A DNA stretch of 64,000 bases from Mammaliicoccus lentus (GTDB lineage Bacteria; Bacillota; Bacilli; Staphylococcales; Staphylococcaceae): contig NZ_PPRS01000013.1 of assembly GCF_002902755.1 (NCBI RefSeq), positions 19,392 to 83,391 of the forward strand. The letters run 5' to 3'. Shown here piece after piece: positions 37,429 through 46,867 of this stretch; within the stretch, counting starts at the first letter, position 1, and every line of letters begins with the position of its first letter. The position numbers and the translations under genes are program-made. The notes beneath the pieces were generated by a model. The model had not been told where the DNA came from. It made no database searches and saw only the letters and a program-made list of their open reading frames with translations.

Positions 37429-38304
37429 TTACTTCTTTTTAACATCAATTTGGTTTATGTAATTTTTAATCACTTCAATAAATGATTTTACTTGTGGTAA
37501 TTGCAATACACTATGTTCATAACAAATATATGTTGACCGTTTTAAAGGCTTTTTCATGATATTTAATTTTTTAATTTCAAAAAGGTCTGTATCTATATCA
37601 CCTATAACTAATTCAGGTAAAACTGTAACGCCTACACCATTTAATAACAATGCTTTACAAGTTGCGATTTGATCTACTTTTATAAGAGCATGGTATTCTT
37701 GTTTGAAATAATCTGAATACCATTCTTCAATTTGCTTTAAATATATTGGTTCAGCTTGAAATTCAATCATCGGTAATAAATGCAAATCATGTTTTCTATT
37801 TTTAGGATAAATAAAGTAATGTTGTTCATTTAATAATAAGTCGTTCTGTACATTCATTACTTCATTACCTCTAATTACTGTTACATGAAATTCATTCTGA
37901 TATGATTTAATATGTTCACTTGAGCCAATTTGTAATTGTATATCGACGTTAGGGTAAAGTTTAGTATATTGCCCTAGAACTTGAGGCAAAATTGTTTGTC
38001 CAATTAACGAAGATACGCCAATTGAGATACTCCCATTAACTTCCCCGACTTTCGAACTTATTCTATCCAGTAATAGACGCTCTTCTTTAAGCATTTTTCT
38101 AGCGTGATCAATAACGAGCGAACCTTCATTAGTTGTTATTAATTGCTTCTTAGTCCTTATAAAAATATCTATACCAAAAAAGTTTTCGATAGATTTGAGA
38201 CGTTGACTGACGGCAGGCTGCGAAATATAGAGAATGTCAGCAGCTTTCCTCAATGTCTTTACATCTTCTAAAGTCACTAATAGTTTGTAATCATCTACTT
38301 TCAT
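37429..38304 (-). CDS. LysR-family regulator
   Basis: A 291-residue LTTR: N-terminal winged helix (TLRKAADILYISQPAVSQRL) and a periplasmic-binding-like effector domain (about 90-290). Divergent from uppP, so it might regulate that gene, but LysR targets are not readable from sequence. GAGGAGGG site upstream. The YISQPAVSQRLKSIE segment is close to the CysL/YwfK-like subgroup, a weak hint only. Confidence 0.85.
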   Translation of the reverse strand: MKVDDYKLLVTLEDVKTLRKAADILYISQPAVSQRLKSIENFFGIDIFIRTKKQLITTNEGSLVIDHARKMLKEERLLLDRISSKVGEVNGSISIGVSSLIGQTILPQVLGQYTKLYPNVDIQLQIGSSEHIKSYQNEFHVTVIRGNEVMNVQNDLLLNEQHYFIYPKNRKHDLHLLPMIEFQAEPIYLKQIEEWYSDYFKQEYHALIKVDQIATCKALLLNGVGVTVLPELVIGDIDTDLFEIKKLNIMKKPLKRSTYICYEHSVLQLPQVKSFIEVIKNYINQIDVKKK

Positions 38305-38478
38305 AAAAAGACACCCTCCTCACATTTATTTCATTATAACATGCTTTAATTATTACAAGCATGCCTTTAAGCAACTACTACTTAAGACCGAATTATAAAA
38401 AATCTTACTATCTAAATTGAATACTTTTTTAAAATTAGTTATAGTTAAGCATGTAAATTAAATAGGAAGGATCTTACT

Positions 38479-39300
38479 ATGTTACTTATTGAGATAATAA
38501 AGTATATTTTTCTAGGTTTATTGCAAGGTGTAACTGAACCCATACCTGTATCTTCTAGTGGTCACCTTGTAATGGCTCAAGAATTTTTAGGCTTACATAC
38601 TGAAGGTTTAACATTTGAAATTTTTGTAAATACGGCTTCATTAGTTGCTGTACTGATTTTGTTTAGAAAAGATATTATCGAACTCATTGTTGATACTTTA
38701 AAATTTATTAAAGGAGATCGCACTGAAGAAGTAATTCGAAACTTTAGATTTGCTATGTATCTTGTAGTTGCCACGATACCTGCTGGTGTTCTTGGGTTAA
38801 TCTTTAACGATATAATTGGCGACACAAAAAGTGTTATGCTAGTCGGTTTCATGTTAATTGTAACTGGTATTGCACTATGGTTTATTAAAAATAAACGCGG
38901 TCAAAAGTTAGATAAAGATTTAACGTTAAAAGATGCGATTATAGTAGGGCTATTTCAAGCTATTGCATTAATTCCAGGAATTAGTCGTAGTGGTGCAACG
39001 ATAGTTGGTGCTTTAGGTGTTGGTATGAATCAAAAAACAGCATTTAAGTTCTCATTCTTACTTTATATACCAGTAAGTTTAGGGACTGCATTGCTTGGTA
39101 TTAAAGATATCATTCAAACACCACCAGATTCTTCATTAATGATTTCTTATATGTTCGCATTTGTAGCTTCACTTGTGGCCAGCTATTTCTCTTTAAAATG
39201 GCTAAAAGGCATAATGGAACGCGGACAATTAGGTATATTTAGTAAATACTGTTTCGTTGTAGGACCATTAGCAATTATACTTGCACTGATATTCTTATAA
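38479..39300 (+). CDS. uppP: Undecaprenyl-diphosphatase
   Basis: A 273-residue membrane enzyme (BacA/UppP) that recycles undecaprenyl pyrophosphate, the carrier of cell-wall and teichoic-acid precursors. The (E/Q)xxxE motif is QGVTEPIPVSSSGH and the second catalytic motif is PGISRSGAT. Eight hydrophobic segments. Members confer low-level bacitracin resistance. ATG with GGAAGGAT-type site. Followed by a very strong terminator. Confidence 0.93.
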   Translation: MLLIEIIKYIFLGLLQGVTEPIPVSSSGHLVMAQEFLGLHTEGLTFEIFVNTASLVAVLILFRKDIIELIVDTLKFIKGDRTEEVIRNFRFAMYLVVATIPAGVLGLIFNDIIGDTKSVMLVGFMLIVTGIALWFIKNKRGQKLDKDLTLKDAIIVGLFQAIALIPGISRSGATIVGALGVGMNQKTAFKFSFLLYIPVSLGTALLGIKDIIQTPPDSSLMISYMFAFVASLVASYFSLKWLKGIMERGQLGIFSKYCFVVGPLAIILALIFL

Positions 39301-39310
39301 AAACTTTTAA

Positions 39311-39350
39311 AAAACGAGCATACACAGTTAATACTGTGTATGCTCGTTTT
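39311..39350 (+). terminator. Terminator of uppP
   Basis: Perfect 17-bp stem (AAAACGAGCATACACAG with its complement), short loop and T-run. Confidence 0.92.
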
Positions 39351-39376
39351 TTATGTAAATCATAGTTTAGGAATAT

Positions 39377-39931
39377 TTATTTATTACTATTCTTATTTGC
39401 ATTCATTATTTCATGAAAACAATATCTTATCTTTTTCTCTATTCCTTTAAAATCTGTTTCTAACTTGAACATAATCTCATGAGCAGTAACATATGCCTTA
39501 TGAAATTGCGCTTTAGAAATTTTGTTTTCTTTAAGCATTCTTTCTAAATCATCTTCATCAACTAGTTCATATTCCCCTGTCTTTGGTATCACCAACACAT
39601 CTAAGCATAAATCTAAAGTTCGTGCATTTCCAAGCTGGGTAATATTCCTCAAATTCACATCAAAATAATACTGCACTGGTTGATTTTGTTTATTATACAT
39701 CACAGTAATACTATATGGCTTTTTCTCCGGTAATATTTGCATCCATTTATAGCCCTTGTCAGCTACTGTAATTTCTTTACCTACAACATTTACTATTAAC
39801 GGTTCTTTTACTTCAAGCATCGTTACAAGTCCTACAAGACCTTTAAAGTGATTAGTATCCAGCGCAACTTCTTTATATTCGCGATTAAGGAGACGTCGCC
39901 AATGACGTTTGTCAATATACTTAACTTTCAC
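39377..39931 (-). CDS. DUF402 family protein
   Basis: A 184-residue DUF402 protein; the core (about 50-150) has QYYFDVNLRNITQ and TLDLCLDVLVIPKTGEYELVDEDDLE, the acidic cluster seen in this family. Related staphylococcal proteins (Sa1684/YgaC-like) are nucleoside tri- and diphosphatases. That activity is inferred here. Monocistronic. Confidence 0.75.
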   Translation of the reverse strand: MKVKYIDKRHWRRLLNREYKEVALDTNHFKGLVGLVTMLEVKEPLIVNVVGKEITVADKGYKWMQILPEKKPYSITVMYNKQNQPVQYYFDVNLRNITQLGNARTLDLCLDVLVIPKTGEYELVDEDDLERMLKENKISKAQFHKAYVTAHEIMFKLETDFKGIEKKIRYCFHEIMNANKNSNK

Positions 39932-40028
39932 AAGTTACCAACTCCTTTTATTCATTATATAAAAAACGGGAGCCGATATAAAGCATTCGAGTAATCTTTT
40001 ATTTTTTTTATTATTTTACACAAAGAAA

Positions 40029-40054
40029 CCACAAGAAGTTTGAAATTCTTGTGG
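40029..40054 (-). terminator. Terminator of the EmrAB-like operon
   Basis: CCACAAGAA / TTCTTGTGG 9-bp stem, downstream of the DHA2 gene on the minus strand. Confidence 0.7.
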
Positions 40055-40125
40055 CTTTGAAATGATTATTTATATATAAAATTTAAACTTTAAAACATAT
40101 GTTTTTTTAATTCTAAAATTTTACG

Positions 40126-42009
40126 TTATTCATGTGAAATATAATGTGACTTACCTTTTAAGAATAAACTTAAGATTAATGCAATAACACTAAACAGAGT
40201 TGCAATCCAGAAAGCGTCATTTATACCTTGTACAGTTGCAAGTTTATTTAGAAACTCAACAAGTGCTGACATGCCACTTTCTTTTCCACCAACAGAATCT
40301 GAAAGTGCTTTAACTTGTTCTTGAATAATTGGATCAGTTGAATCTAAATTATCTGACATGTTAGCTAAATGAGTAGTCGTATTTTGTGTCATAACTGTTA
40401 CAAGTATTGCAGTACCAATTGATCCTGCCAATTGTCTCACTGTGTTACTGATTGCATTACCATGTGGTATCAATCGTTGAGGTAATGAATTCATCCCAGC
40501 CGTCATAATAGGCATCATGATAAAACTCATACCAAATGAACGTACGATATAAATAATTAATATTGTTGAATATGGTGTATCCATATTTAACTGTGTTAAC
40601 TCCCATGTTGCAAAAGTCATAATTGTTAAACCAATTAAAGCTAATGGCTTAATACCAAATGAATCTAGCATTTTACCAGCAATTGGTCCCATAAAGCCCA
40701 TTATTAATGAACCTGGTAACAATAATAAACCAGAATCTAATGGAGAAAACCCACGAAGATTTTGTAAGTAAATTGGTAATAATATCATACCACCAAATAA
40801 ACTCATTGTTACGATAACGTTAATAACTGTCGTTAATGTGAACCCAGAATATTTTAATGCTGACATATCAAGCATTGGATTTTTCATTCTTATTTCACGA
40901 ATAACAAACATTGTTGTAAAGATAACGCCAATAATTAATGATAATGAAACTGTTGTAGATGTCCATCCATTATTACCCGCTTCACTGAAACCGTATAATA
41001 ATAGTCCAAAACCTAACGTACTAAATATAATACCTTGAACGTCTGGTTTAGGGTTAGACGTTTGCTGGTAAATTCTAAACCAGAAATAACTGATTATGAT
41101 AGAAATTAAACCGATAGCAAACATTCCGTAGAACATGATATTCCAATGGTAATTTTGTACAACCCAACCTGATAATGTTGGTCCTATAGCTGGTGCTAAA
41201 ATAAATGCAATACCTAATGTACCCATTGCTGCACCACGCTTTTCTGGTGGGAAGATTGTCATAAACACATTAGAACCTAATGGCATAAGCACGCCTGCTC
41301 CTACAGCTTGTATGACACGTCCTGTCATCATCATTGGAAAGTTTACTGACAACGCGCAAATGAATGATCCGATTGTAAACAGTATCATTGCTATAATGAA
41401 TAATTTTCTATAAGAATACTTACTGATTAAAAAGGCGCTGATTGGGATTAATATACCATTTACAAGCATAAATCCCGTCATTAGCCATTGACCAGTTGAA
41501 GCTGAAATACTAAATTCATTATTAATAACAGGTAATGCTACATTTAATAATGTTTGGTTTAAAATTGCTATGAACATACCGAACATCATTGCAATTAATA
41601 TTTTATTTCTTGTAATACCTTTACCATAAACAAAATTAACATGATTCTTTTTAATTTGTTCGTTGATTGGTTCGTCTTCATGTATTTCCATACCACGATC
41701 AGATAATACAGAATCTTCATCTTCTGAATTATTATTATCGTCAGATACGTTTTCTTTAAATGATGGTTGATTATTTTCATCTTGGTTCATTTGTTCAACT
41801 TGCTCTTCTTTATATTCTTTTTGATGACGGTTAACTGTTAAGCTATCATCATCTTTAGATTTAAGTTGACTGTATTCTTCTTTATGATCTTTTTCAAAAG
41901 ATTCATTAGAAACTTGTTTTCTTTTTTTACGTTTTAATACAAATGCATTAATTCCAATCCAAAGTAAGATTGCAATTATTATATAAGCCACCGTAAAGGT
42001 TGATGTCAT
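40126..42009 (-). CDS. DHA2-family drug exporter with long acidic N-terminal extension
   Basis: A 627-residue EmrB/QacA-type major facilitator. Fourteen transmembrane segments occupy about residues 140-620, with motif C (GIAFILAPAIGPTLSGW) and motif A-like loops. Unusually, residues 1-25 form an extra hydrophobic segment followed by about 105 charged, Asp/Glu/Asn-rich residues before the core begins. Relatives are normally about 480-510 residues. It follows the HlyD-type adaptor gene by 12 nt and together they resemble EmrAB; substrate unknown. AAGGAGGG site before the ATG. Confidence 0.87.
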   Translation of the reverse strand: MTSTFTVAYIIIAILLWIGINAFVLKRKKRKQVSNESFEKDHKEEYSQLKSKDDDSLTVNRHQKEYKEEQVEQMNQDENNQPSFKENVSDDNNNSEDEDSVLSDRGMEIHEDEPINEQIKKNHVNFVYGKGITRNKILIAMMFGMFIAILNQTLLNVALPVINNEFSISASTGQWLMTGFMLVNGILIPISAFLISKYSYRKLFIIAMILFTIGSFICALSVNFPMMMTGRVIQAVGAGVLMPLGSNVFMTIFPPEKRGAAMGTLGIAFILAPAIGPTLSGWVVQNYHWNIMFYGMFAIGLISIIISYFWFRIYQQTSNPKPDVQGIIFSTLGFGLLLYGFSEAGNNGWTSTTVSLSLIIGVIFTTMFVIREIRMKNPMLDMSALKYSGFTLTTVINVIVTMSLFGGMILLPIYLQNLRGFSPLDSGLLLLPGSLIMGFMGPIAGKMLDSFGIKPLALIGLTIMTFATWELTQLNMDTPYSTILIIYIVRSFGMSFIMMPIMTAGMNSLPQRLIPHGNAISNTVRQLAGSIGTAILVTVMTQNTTTHLANMSDNLDSTDPIIQEQVKALSDSVGGKESGMSALVEFLNKLATVQGINDAFWIATLFSVIALILSLFLKGKSHYISHE

Positions 42010-42021
42010 AATACACCCTCC

Positions 42022-42669
42022 TTAATTCTTGTGGATTCGAACTTCAACATTCATTCCTGGAACAACATTTGTTGATGGCTTAGAATCAAATGTGATTTTC
42101 ACTGGAACAACTTGTGTCACCTTTGTATAGTTTCCATTACTATTTGATGAAGGCATCAACGAGAAACTTGATGCAGTTGCTAATCCAACTTGAGACACTT
42201 TACCTTTAACACTAGCTTTTTGACCATCGATATCAATGTCAACTGCTTGTCCTTCTTCTACATCCTCTACATCTGTATCATCAATGTTTGCAGTTACATA
42301 TAAATCATCAAAATTATATGCATAAGCAATCGGTGAGCCAGCTTGTACTAAATTGTTCTCTGTTTCAGAAGTTTTTACGATTGTACTTTTTGATGGTGCT
42401 TCAATCTTCATTTTTTGAGATTGACCATCTTCACCTTTACCTTCTACTTCACCAATTTTATCGCCTTTGTCATAAGTTTTACCTTCTTTAGCGTCAAAAC
42501 TAGTTAAATTACCTGATACTGGACTAGCAATTTTAATTTGCTCTCCATCCACTTTTGCATTTTCTGTTTTTACATAATCTGTTGCTTCACTATAATAATG
42601 GAATCCTACTAGGCCAATAGCCACTAAAACCACTATCGTGATAACATTTACAAGCACGATTTTTTTCAT
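42022..42669 (-). CDS. HlyD/EmrA-type efflux adaptor
   Basis: A 215-residue membrane-fusion protein: one N-terminal transmembrane helix (about 5-25), a biotinyl-lipoyl-like half (KIASPVSGNLTSFDAKEGKTYDKGDKIG, read in parts) and a beta-barrel half ending NVVPGMNVEVRI. The frame opens at a TTG at 42693, but GGAGG selects the ATG at 42669. In Gram-positive cells such adaptors act outside the membrane with the DHA2 pump encoded next. Divergent from the tetR-type gene. Confidence 0.87.
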   Translation of the reverse strand: MKKIVLVNVITIVVLVAIGLVGFHYYSEATDYVKTENAKVDGEQIKIASPVSGNLTSFDAKEGKTYDKGDKIGEVEGKGEDGQSQKMKIEAPSKSTIVKTSETENNLVQAGSPIAYAYNFDDLYVTANIDDTDVEDVEEGQAVDIDIDGQKASVKGKVSQVGLATASSFSLMPSSNSNGNYTKVTQVVPVKITFDSKPSTNVVPGMNVEVRIHKN

Positions 42670-42878
42670 TACTTTATATCCTCCATATTTCAATGATTTA
42701 CTTATTATACGGCTACGCTTTTACTAATTAAACCAACAAAAATTAAAAATTTGTCGGGTTAAATTAACTAAAAAATCAGATAAATCAACATATTAAATTA
42801 AAGTTTTTAAAGTATATTAATATATATTCTATACTTTATTTGTTAAAATATAGGACATGTAAGTTATCGAGGTGAATT

Positions 42879-43430
42879 ATGAAAAAACATGCGAGACAAT
42901 TAATTATTAGTAATACGGTTTATTTATTGGAAGATTATCACTTTGACGAAATTACAATAAAAATGTTGTGCGCAGAAAGTGGTATTAACCGTTCAACTTT
43001 TTATGCCCATTTCAAAGATAAATATGATACATATGATGAAATCCAAAAATATCACATGAGTAATTACGAAAATTTAATGGATAATATTGAACTATCTATT
43101 ATTGAAGAACCAGCCAATAGGAGAAAATATGTAAAACGGTATTTTACAAATGTTTTTTATTATATTTTAAAATACCAAAAATTTTTCTACAGTGTCTTTG
43201 TTTTACATCCTGAACGAGATTTTATCATTAACTTTATCAAGCTTATAAAAGACAGAATTGAAAAACTCATTTCTAAAATCGGTACATTACAAGATGCCAA
43301 CTTCTTTCTTGAATATACAATTGGTGGACAAATCGCGTCTATATATAGTTGGTTACGGGACGGATGTCAGGACTCACCTGAAAAAATGGCAGATATTATG
43401 TATAGAAACATCTTAAGAATAAACAGATAA
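42879..43430 (+). CDS. TetR-family regulator
   Basis: A 183-residue TetR/AcrR repressor. HTH is readable as FDEITIKMLCAESGINRSTFYAHF; the C-terminal ligand domain is of the TetR_C_7-like type (QIASIYSWLRDGCQDSPEKM). Divergent from the emrA-emrB-like pair, which it probably represses. The shared 42694-42878 region has no clear palindrome that I can assign as operator. Confidence 0.88.
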   Translation: MKKHARQLIISNTVYLLEDYHFDEITIKMLCAESGINRSTFYAHFKDKYDTYDEIQKYHMSNYENLMDNIELSIIEEPANRRKYVKRYFTNVFYYILKYQKFFYSVFVLHPERDFIINFIKLIKDRIEKLISKIGTLQDANFFLEYTIGGQIASIYSWLRDGCQDSPEKMADIMYRNILRINR

Positions 43431-43435
43431 AAATT

Positions 43436-43481
43436 AATGCTCCTATTTCGTTTGAATTTTAATTAACGAAATAGGAGCATT
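43436..43481. terminator. CTCCTA-type bidirectional hairpin
   Basis: Perfect 17-bp stem (AATGCTCCTATTTCGTT and its complement). Member of the same family as 26856, 29465 and 46287. Confidence 0.88.
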
Positions 43482-43485
43482 TATA

Positions 43486-45009
43486 TTAGAAACTGGATAA
43501 ACCAGTCTCTTCTTGTATTCTATATAATAGTTTCTTCCACAGTGATTCATCTTTATATTCATCATACTGTGCAGTGTATGAATGATCATTATTAATCCAT
43601 GCATCATTAAATGTTGTAGATAGTTTTTGAAACGCAGGATCATCCTGTTTACCTTGAATTATAATATCAGTTTCCAAATTGTAATCATTCATATTTCTTC
43701 TAGTTAAATTGGATGAACCTAATATCATCGTTGCATCTTTATTTTCATGTTGTTCAAACAATAAATATTTAGAATGAAATTGTTCCCCATTGCTTAAAGC
43801 CCATTTCACTTTAATATTATTATTTGTTCGATTAATTAATTCACTAGCTACCGGTTTATTAGGCACGCCTGGTTTTTCTTTACCAAAAGCTTCCTTATTA
43901 ATGTCTAAAATAATTTTAATATCTACATTTCTTTTAGATGCTTTTATCAGTTCTTTAACAACATCACGGTCAGATAAATAGAACATACCTATTGAAATAC
44001 GGTCTTTGGATTGCACTTTCTTAATGTTACTAATGACCTTTTCTTTAATTTTACCTTCTGTAGCCAATTGTACAGTATAACGTGCATTATCTTTCCAACT
44101 ATTATGATTGATTTTAAAATCTGATTCGTCATATTGAGCACCGCTCATATTTATAGCAGCAATCTCAGATTTTATGAGTGCCTTTTGAATCGGACCAGAC
44201 ACTCTTACACCGACATTTTGATGATAACCACTTGGATCGTGAGGATTGCTAGAAAGTATCATCCCATGATTTTCAGTAACAAGTGTTTTTCTGTGATTGG
44301 CTTTCATATTTAATAACTTTAAATAACTTCTAACAGTAACATTTGGTGCTTCTCCACTCAGAGGGTTAGGCAACTTACCTTTCTCACTATTACCAAACCA
44401 TTGAAATAATGTGCGATATGCACCTGAATAAATAGGATTAGAATCTCTTAACTTACTTAAATTTGTGTAACGTACATCTATATTATGATTCTTTAAATCT
44501 TTTATATTATCAGGCGTGTATGAGCCATAAAATGTATTGATAGGGTCTGTTAATATTATGATTCTAACATTTGGATTCTCTTGTTTTTTCTGAATTAAAG
44601 AATCTGTAATCCGTTTTGATATTGGTGGATACTTTTTGTCTCCAGTTTGATAACCATTGAATAAAAACATATCCATTATAATAAAATCATTTGCTTCTTG
44701 AATGGTTTCATTGACTTTATCAAATATTTCGTGGTCGTAATGCATTTCATTTCCAGATTTATATGATAAATCAGTTAATAGTTCTACTTCATCTGTTTTA
44801 GTCTCTGAACTTAATTTTGATACTCCATGAGGTAAGGGCTTAAATACGTTATAAATACTGACTGCTATAATCGTGAATATTATTATATATAAACTCCATA
44901 AAATATAATGTTTCTTAAATTTACTTCTTTTCTTTTTACTTTTTGTAGATTTTTTTCTTTGCTTTAAATTATTTTTACTCTTCACATTTGTTTTCTTTTT
45001 ATTTGCCAA
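43486..45009 (-). CDS. Phospholipase D-like/cardiolipin-synthase-like membrane protein
   Basis: A 507-residue protein with a lysine-rich cytoplasmic start (residues 1-32), one transmembrane helix (about 33-52) and two PLD repeats. The first HxK motif is NHRKTLVTENHGMILSSNPHD and the second is HSKYLLFEQHENKDATMILGSSN. In both, the acidic residue after the HxK is displaced relative to the canonical HKD spacing, as in other members of this staphylococcal family. Substrate unknown. TTG start at 45009 with GAGAGGGGG upstream. Confidence 0.82.
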   Translation of the reverse strand: MANKKKTNVKSKNNLKQRKKSTKSKKKRSKFKKHYILWSLYIIIFTIIAVSIYNVFKPLPHGVSKLSSETKTDEVELLTDLSYKSGNEMHYDHEIFDKVNETIQEANDFIIMDMFLFNGYQTGDKKYPPISKRITDSLIQKKQENPNVRIIILTDPINTFYGSYTPDNIKDLKNHNIDVRYTNLSKLRDSNPIYSGAYRTLFQWFGNSEKGKLPNPLSGEAPNVTVRSYLKLLNMKANHRKTLVTENHGMILSSNPHDPSGYHQNVGVRVSGPIQKALIKSEIAAINMSGAQYDESDFKINHNSWKDNARYTVQLATEGKIKEKVISNIKKVQSKDRISIGMFYLSDRDVVKELIKASKRNVDIKIILDINKEAFGKEKPGVPNKPVASELINRTNNNIKVKWALSNGEQFHSKYLLFEQHENKDATMILGSSNLTRRNMNDYNLETDIIIQGKQDDPAFQKLSTTFNDAWINNDHSYTAQYDEYKDESLWKKLLYRIQEETGLSSF

Positions 45010-45138
45010 ATTTATAACCCCCTCTCCTTATATTTTTATTATATCAAAATATAATTGACAGCGATGGATTACTTTGGTATTTTTATTAATATTGAATTTT
45101 TCAGAATTTTTAGAGAAAATACATAGGAGTGAAGTAAA

Positions 45139-46248
45139 TTGACAGAAGCATTAAGACCTTTCCGTGCCGACCATGTTGGCAGTTTATTACGCACAGAACC
45201 TTTAAAAGAAGCTAGAGAGAAATATTTTGAAGGTAATCTATCTAAAGACGAATTAAAAAAAGTCGAAGATGAAGAAATAAATAAAATAGTCGAAAAACAA
45301 TTAGAAGTCGGTTTAAAAAGTATCACTGATGGAGAATTCAGACGTGCTTATTGGCACTTTGACTTCTTAGAAAATTTAACAGGTATTGAAGATTATGAGC
45401 CTGAAATTGGACTGACTTTTAATGGTGTAGAAACTAAAAAGCACGACGTAAGAGTTGTCCAAAAAGTTGAATTTAATCCTAATCATCCACACTTTGAACA
45501 TTTTGAATATTTACATAAGCAAGTTGACGGTAGAGCTGTAAGTAAAGTGTCTATTCCAAGTCCAAATCAATTATTTCACCCAAATATTTTAAACCACGAT
45601 ATTTATCCTGATATTCATGATTTTGCTAAAGATGTATCAGAAGCTTATCGTCAAACTATTTTAAAATTTTATGAACTAGGTTGTCGTTACTTACAAATTG
45701 ATGATGTTTATTGGGCTGGATTAGCAGCAACAAAACAACTTATCAAGAATAGAGAGCGTACAGAAGATGAAAAAGCAGAAGCGATTAAATTAGCCGCTAA
45801 AGTAGTGAATGATTCATTGAGAGATCTACCAAATGACCTATTAATTACTACTCATATTTGTAGAGGGAATTATCAATCTTCATGGGCAATTAGTGGTGGA
45901 TATGAGCCAATTGCAAAAGAGCTATTCACAGAAAAATTACAAGGTTTCTTCCTAGAATACGATGATAATCGTTCAGGAGACTTTGAACCTTTAAGACATT
46001 TTGATAGAGACGATGCTTATATCGTTCTAGGATTATTCACTTCTAAAACTGGTGAATTAGAAGATAAAGAGAATATACTAAATCGTCTTGATGAAGCGAC
46101 AGAATATGTATCGAAAGACCAACTATGTTTAAGCCCACAATGTGGCTTTGCTTCAACTGAAGAAGGTAATATCTTAACAGAAGAAGCACAATGGAAAAAG
46201 TTAGCTTATATTGTTGAAACAGCAAAAGAAGTATACGGCGAACTATAA
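45139..46248 (+). CDS. MetE-like cobalamin-independent methyltransferase (YxjG/YxjH type)
   Basis: A 369-residue single-barrel homologue of the C-terminal half of methionine synthase MetE. It starts with FRADHVGSLLRTEPLKEAR and has the zinc-site residues in TTHICRGNYQS and the C-terminal LSPQCGFAS. These short forms transfer methyl groups in methionine or methylthio metabolism; donor unknown. TTG start with AGGAG 9 nt upstream. No S-box or T-box is visible in the short 130-nt leader. Confidence 0.87.
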   Translation: MTEALRPFRADHVGSLLRTEPLKEAREKYFEGNLSKDELKKVEDEEINKIVEKQLEVGLKSITDGEFRRAYWHFDFLENLTGIEDYEPEIGLTFNGVETKKHDVRVVQKVEFNPNHPHFEHFEYLHKQVDGRAVSKVSIPSPNQLFHPNILNHDIYPDIHDFAKDVSEAYRQTILKFYELGCRYLQIDDVYWAGLAATKQLIKNRERTEDEKAEAIKLAAKVVNDSLRDLPNDLLITTHICRGNYQSSWAISGGYEPIAKELFTEKLQGFFLEYDDNRSGDFEPLRHFDRDDAYIVLGLFTSKTGELEDKENILNRLDEATEYVSKDQLCLSPQCGFASTEEGNILTEEAQWKKLAYIVETAKEVYGEL

Positions 46249-46286
46249 TTACAACAATTAAAAATGTTTAACTATTTCATTTAAAT

Positions 46287-46329
46287 AATGCTCCTAACCC
46301 TTTATTTTAATTAAAGGATTAGGAGCATT
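46287..46329. terminator. CTCCTAA-type bidirectional hairpin
   Basis: AATGCTCCTAA / TTAGGAGCATT arms plus an inner CTTTA / TAAAG pairing, between convergent genes. Confidence 0.8.
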
Positions 46330-46370
46330 TATTTTGAGTATGAGATTTATATTTCGCCTTTTTTGCTATT

Positions 46371-46853
46371 TTATTCAATGGATTCAAATGCATACTTTTT
46401 AATTGCTTCTTCGTGTTGGGGGTAATCTACTAACAATTCTTCTTGAGTAAACAATTCGAATTTTTCAAATTGAAAACCTGGTGAACACATACAGCCTACT
46501 AATGCAAAATCATTATCGCCTTCAACAGTTGATGCAAATATTGTATTTTTAGGTACAAGTGCTTGTAACACATCACCATCTTGAATGTTAGGCCCTACTT
46601 TTACTTGTTCATAAACGCCATTGGAATGAATCATGTGCACAGTTAATGTTTGTCCTGCATGATAGTACCACACTTCATCTGATTGAATACGATGAAAATG
46701 AGATATGTTATCTTTTTCTAATAAAAAATATATACTTGTATACATCGCATTTTGGTCATCCAAAGTATGACTAGATTTAATAATTTCTTTATAATAGCCA
46801 CCTTCAGGATGAGGCTCTAAATTTAGCATATCAATCCATTGTTCTTGATTCAT
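46371..46853 (-). CDS. Cupin, DUF985 family
   Basis: A 160-residue cupin. The N-terminal LEPHPEGGYYKEI is the DUF985 hallmark, SDEVWYYHAGQTLTV the cupin core and LVGCMCSPGFQFEKFELF the end. Metal- or sugar-binding is possible, function unknown. It lies 14 nt after yebC on the minus strand, so they are probably cotranscribed. Confidence 0.87.
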   Translation of the reverse strand: MNQEQWIDMLNLEPHPEGGYYKEIIKSSHTLDDQNAMYTSIYFLLEKDNISHFHRIQSDEVWYYHAGQTLTVHMIHSNGVYEQVKVGPNIQDGDVLQALVPKNTIFASTVEGDNDFALVGCMCSPGFQFEKFELFTQEELLVDYPQHEEAIKKYAFESIE

Positions 46854-46867
46854 TTTTATCTCTCCAT

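Noticed and set aside
45010..45138. S-box riboswitch before the MetE-like gene
   Set aside because: The leader is short and AT-rich, with no conserved SAM-riboswitch core and no terminator/antiterminator.
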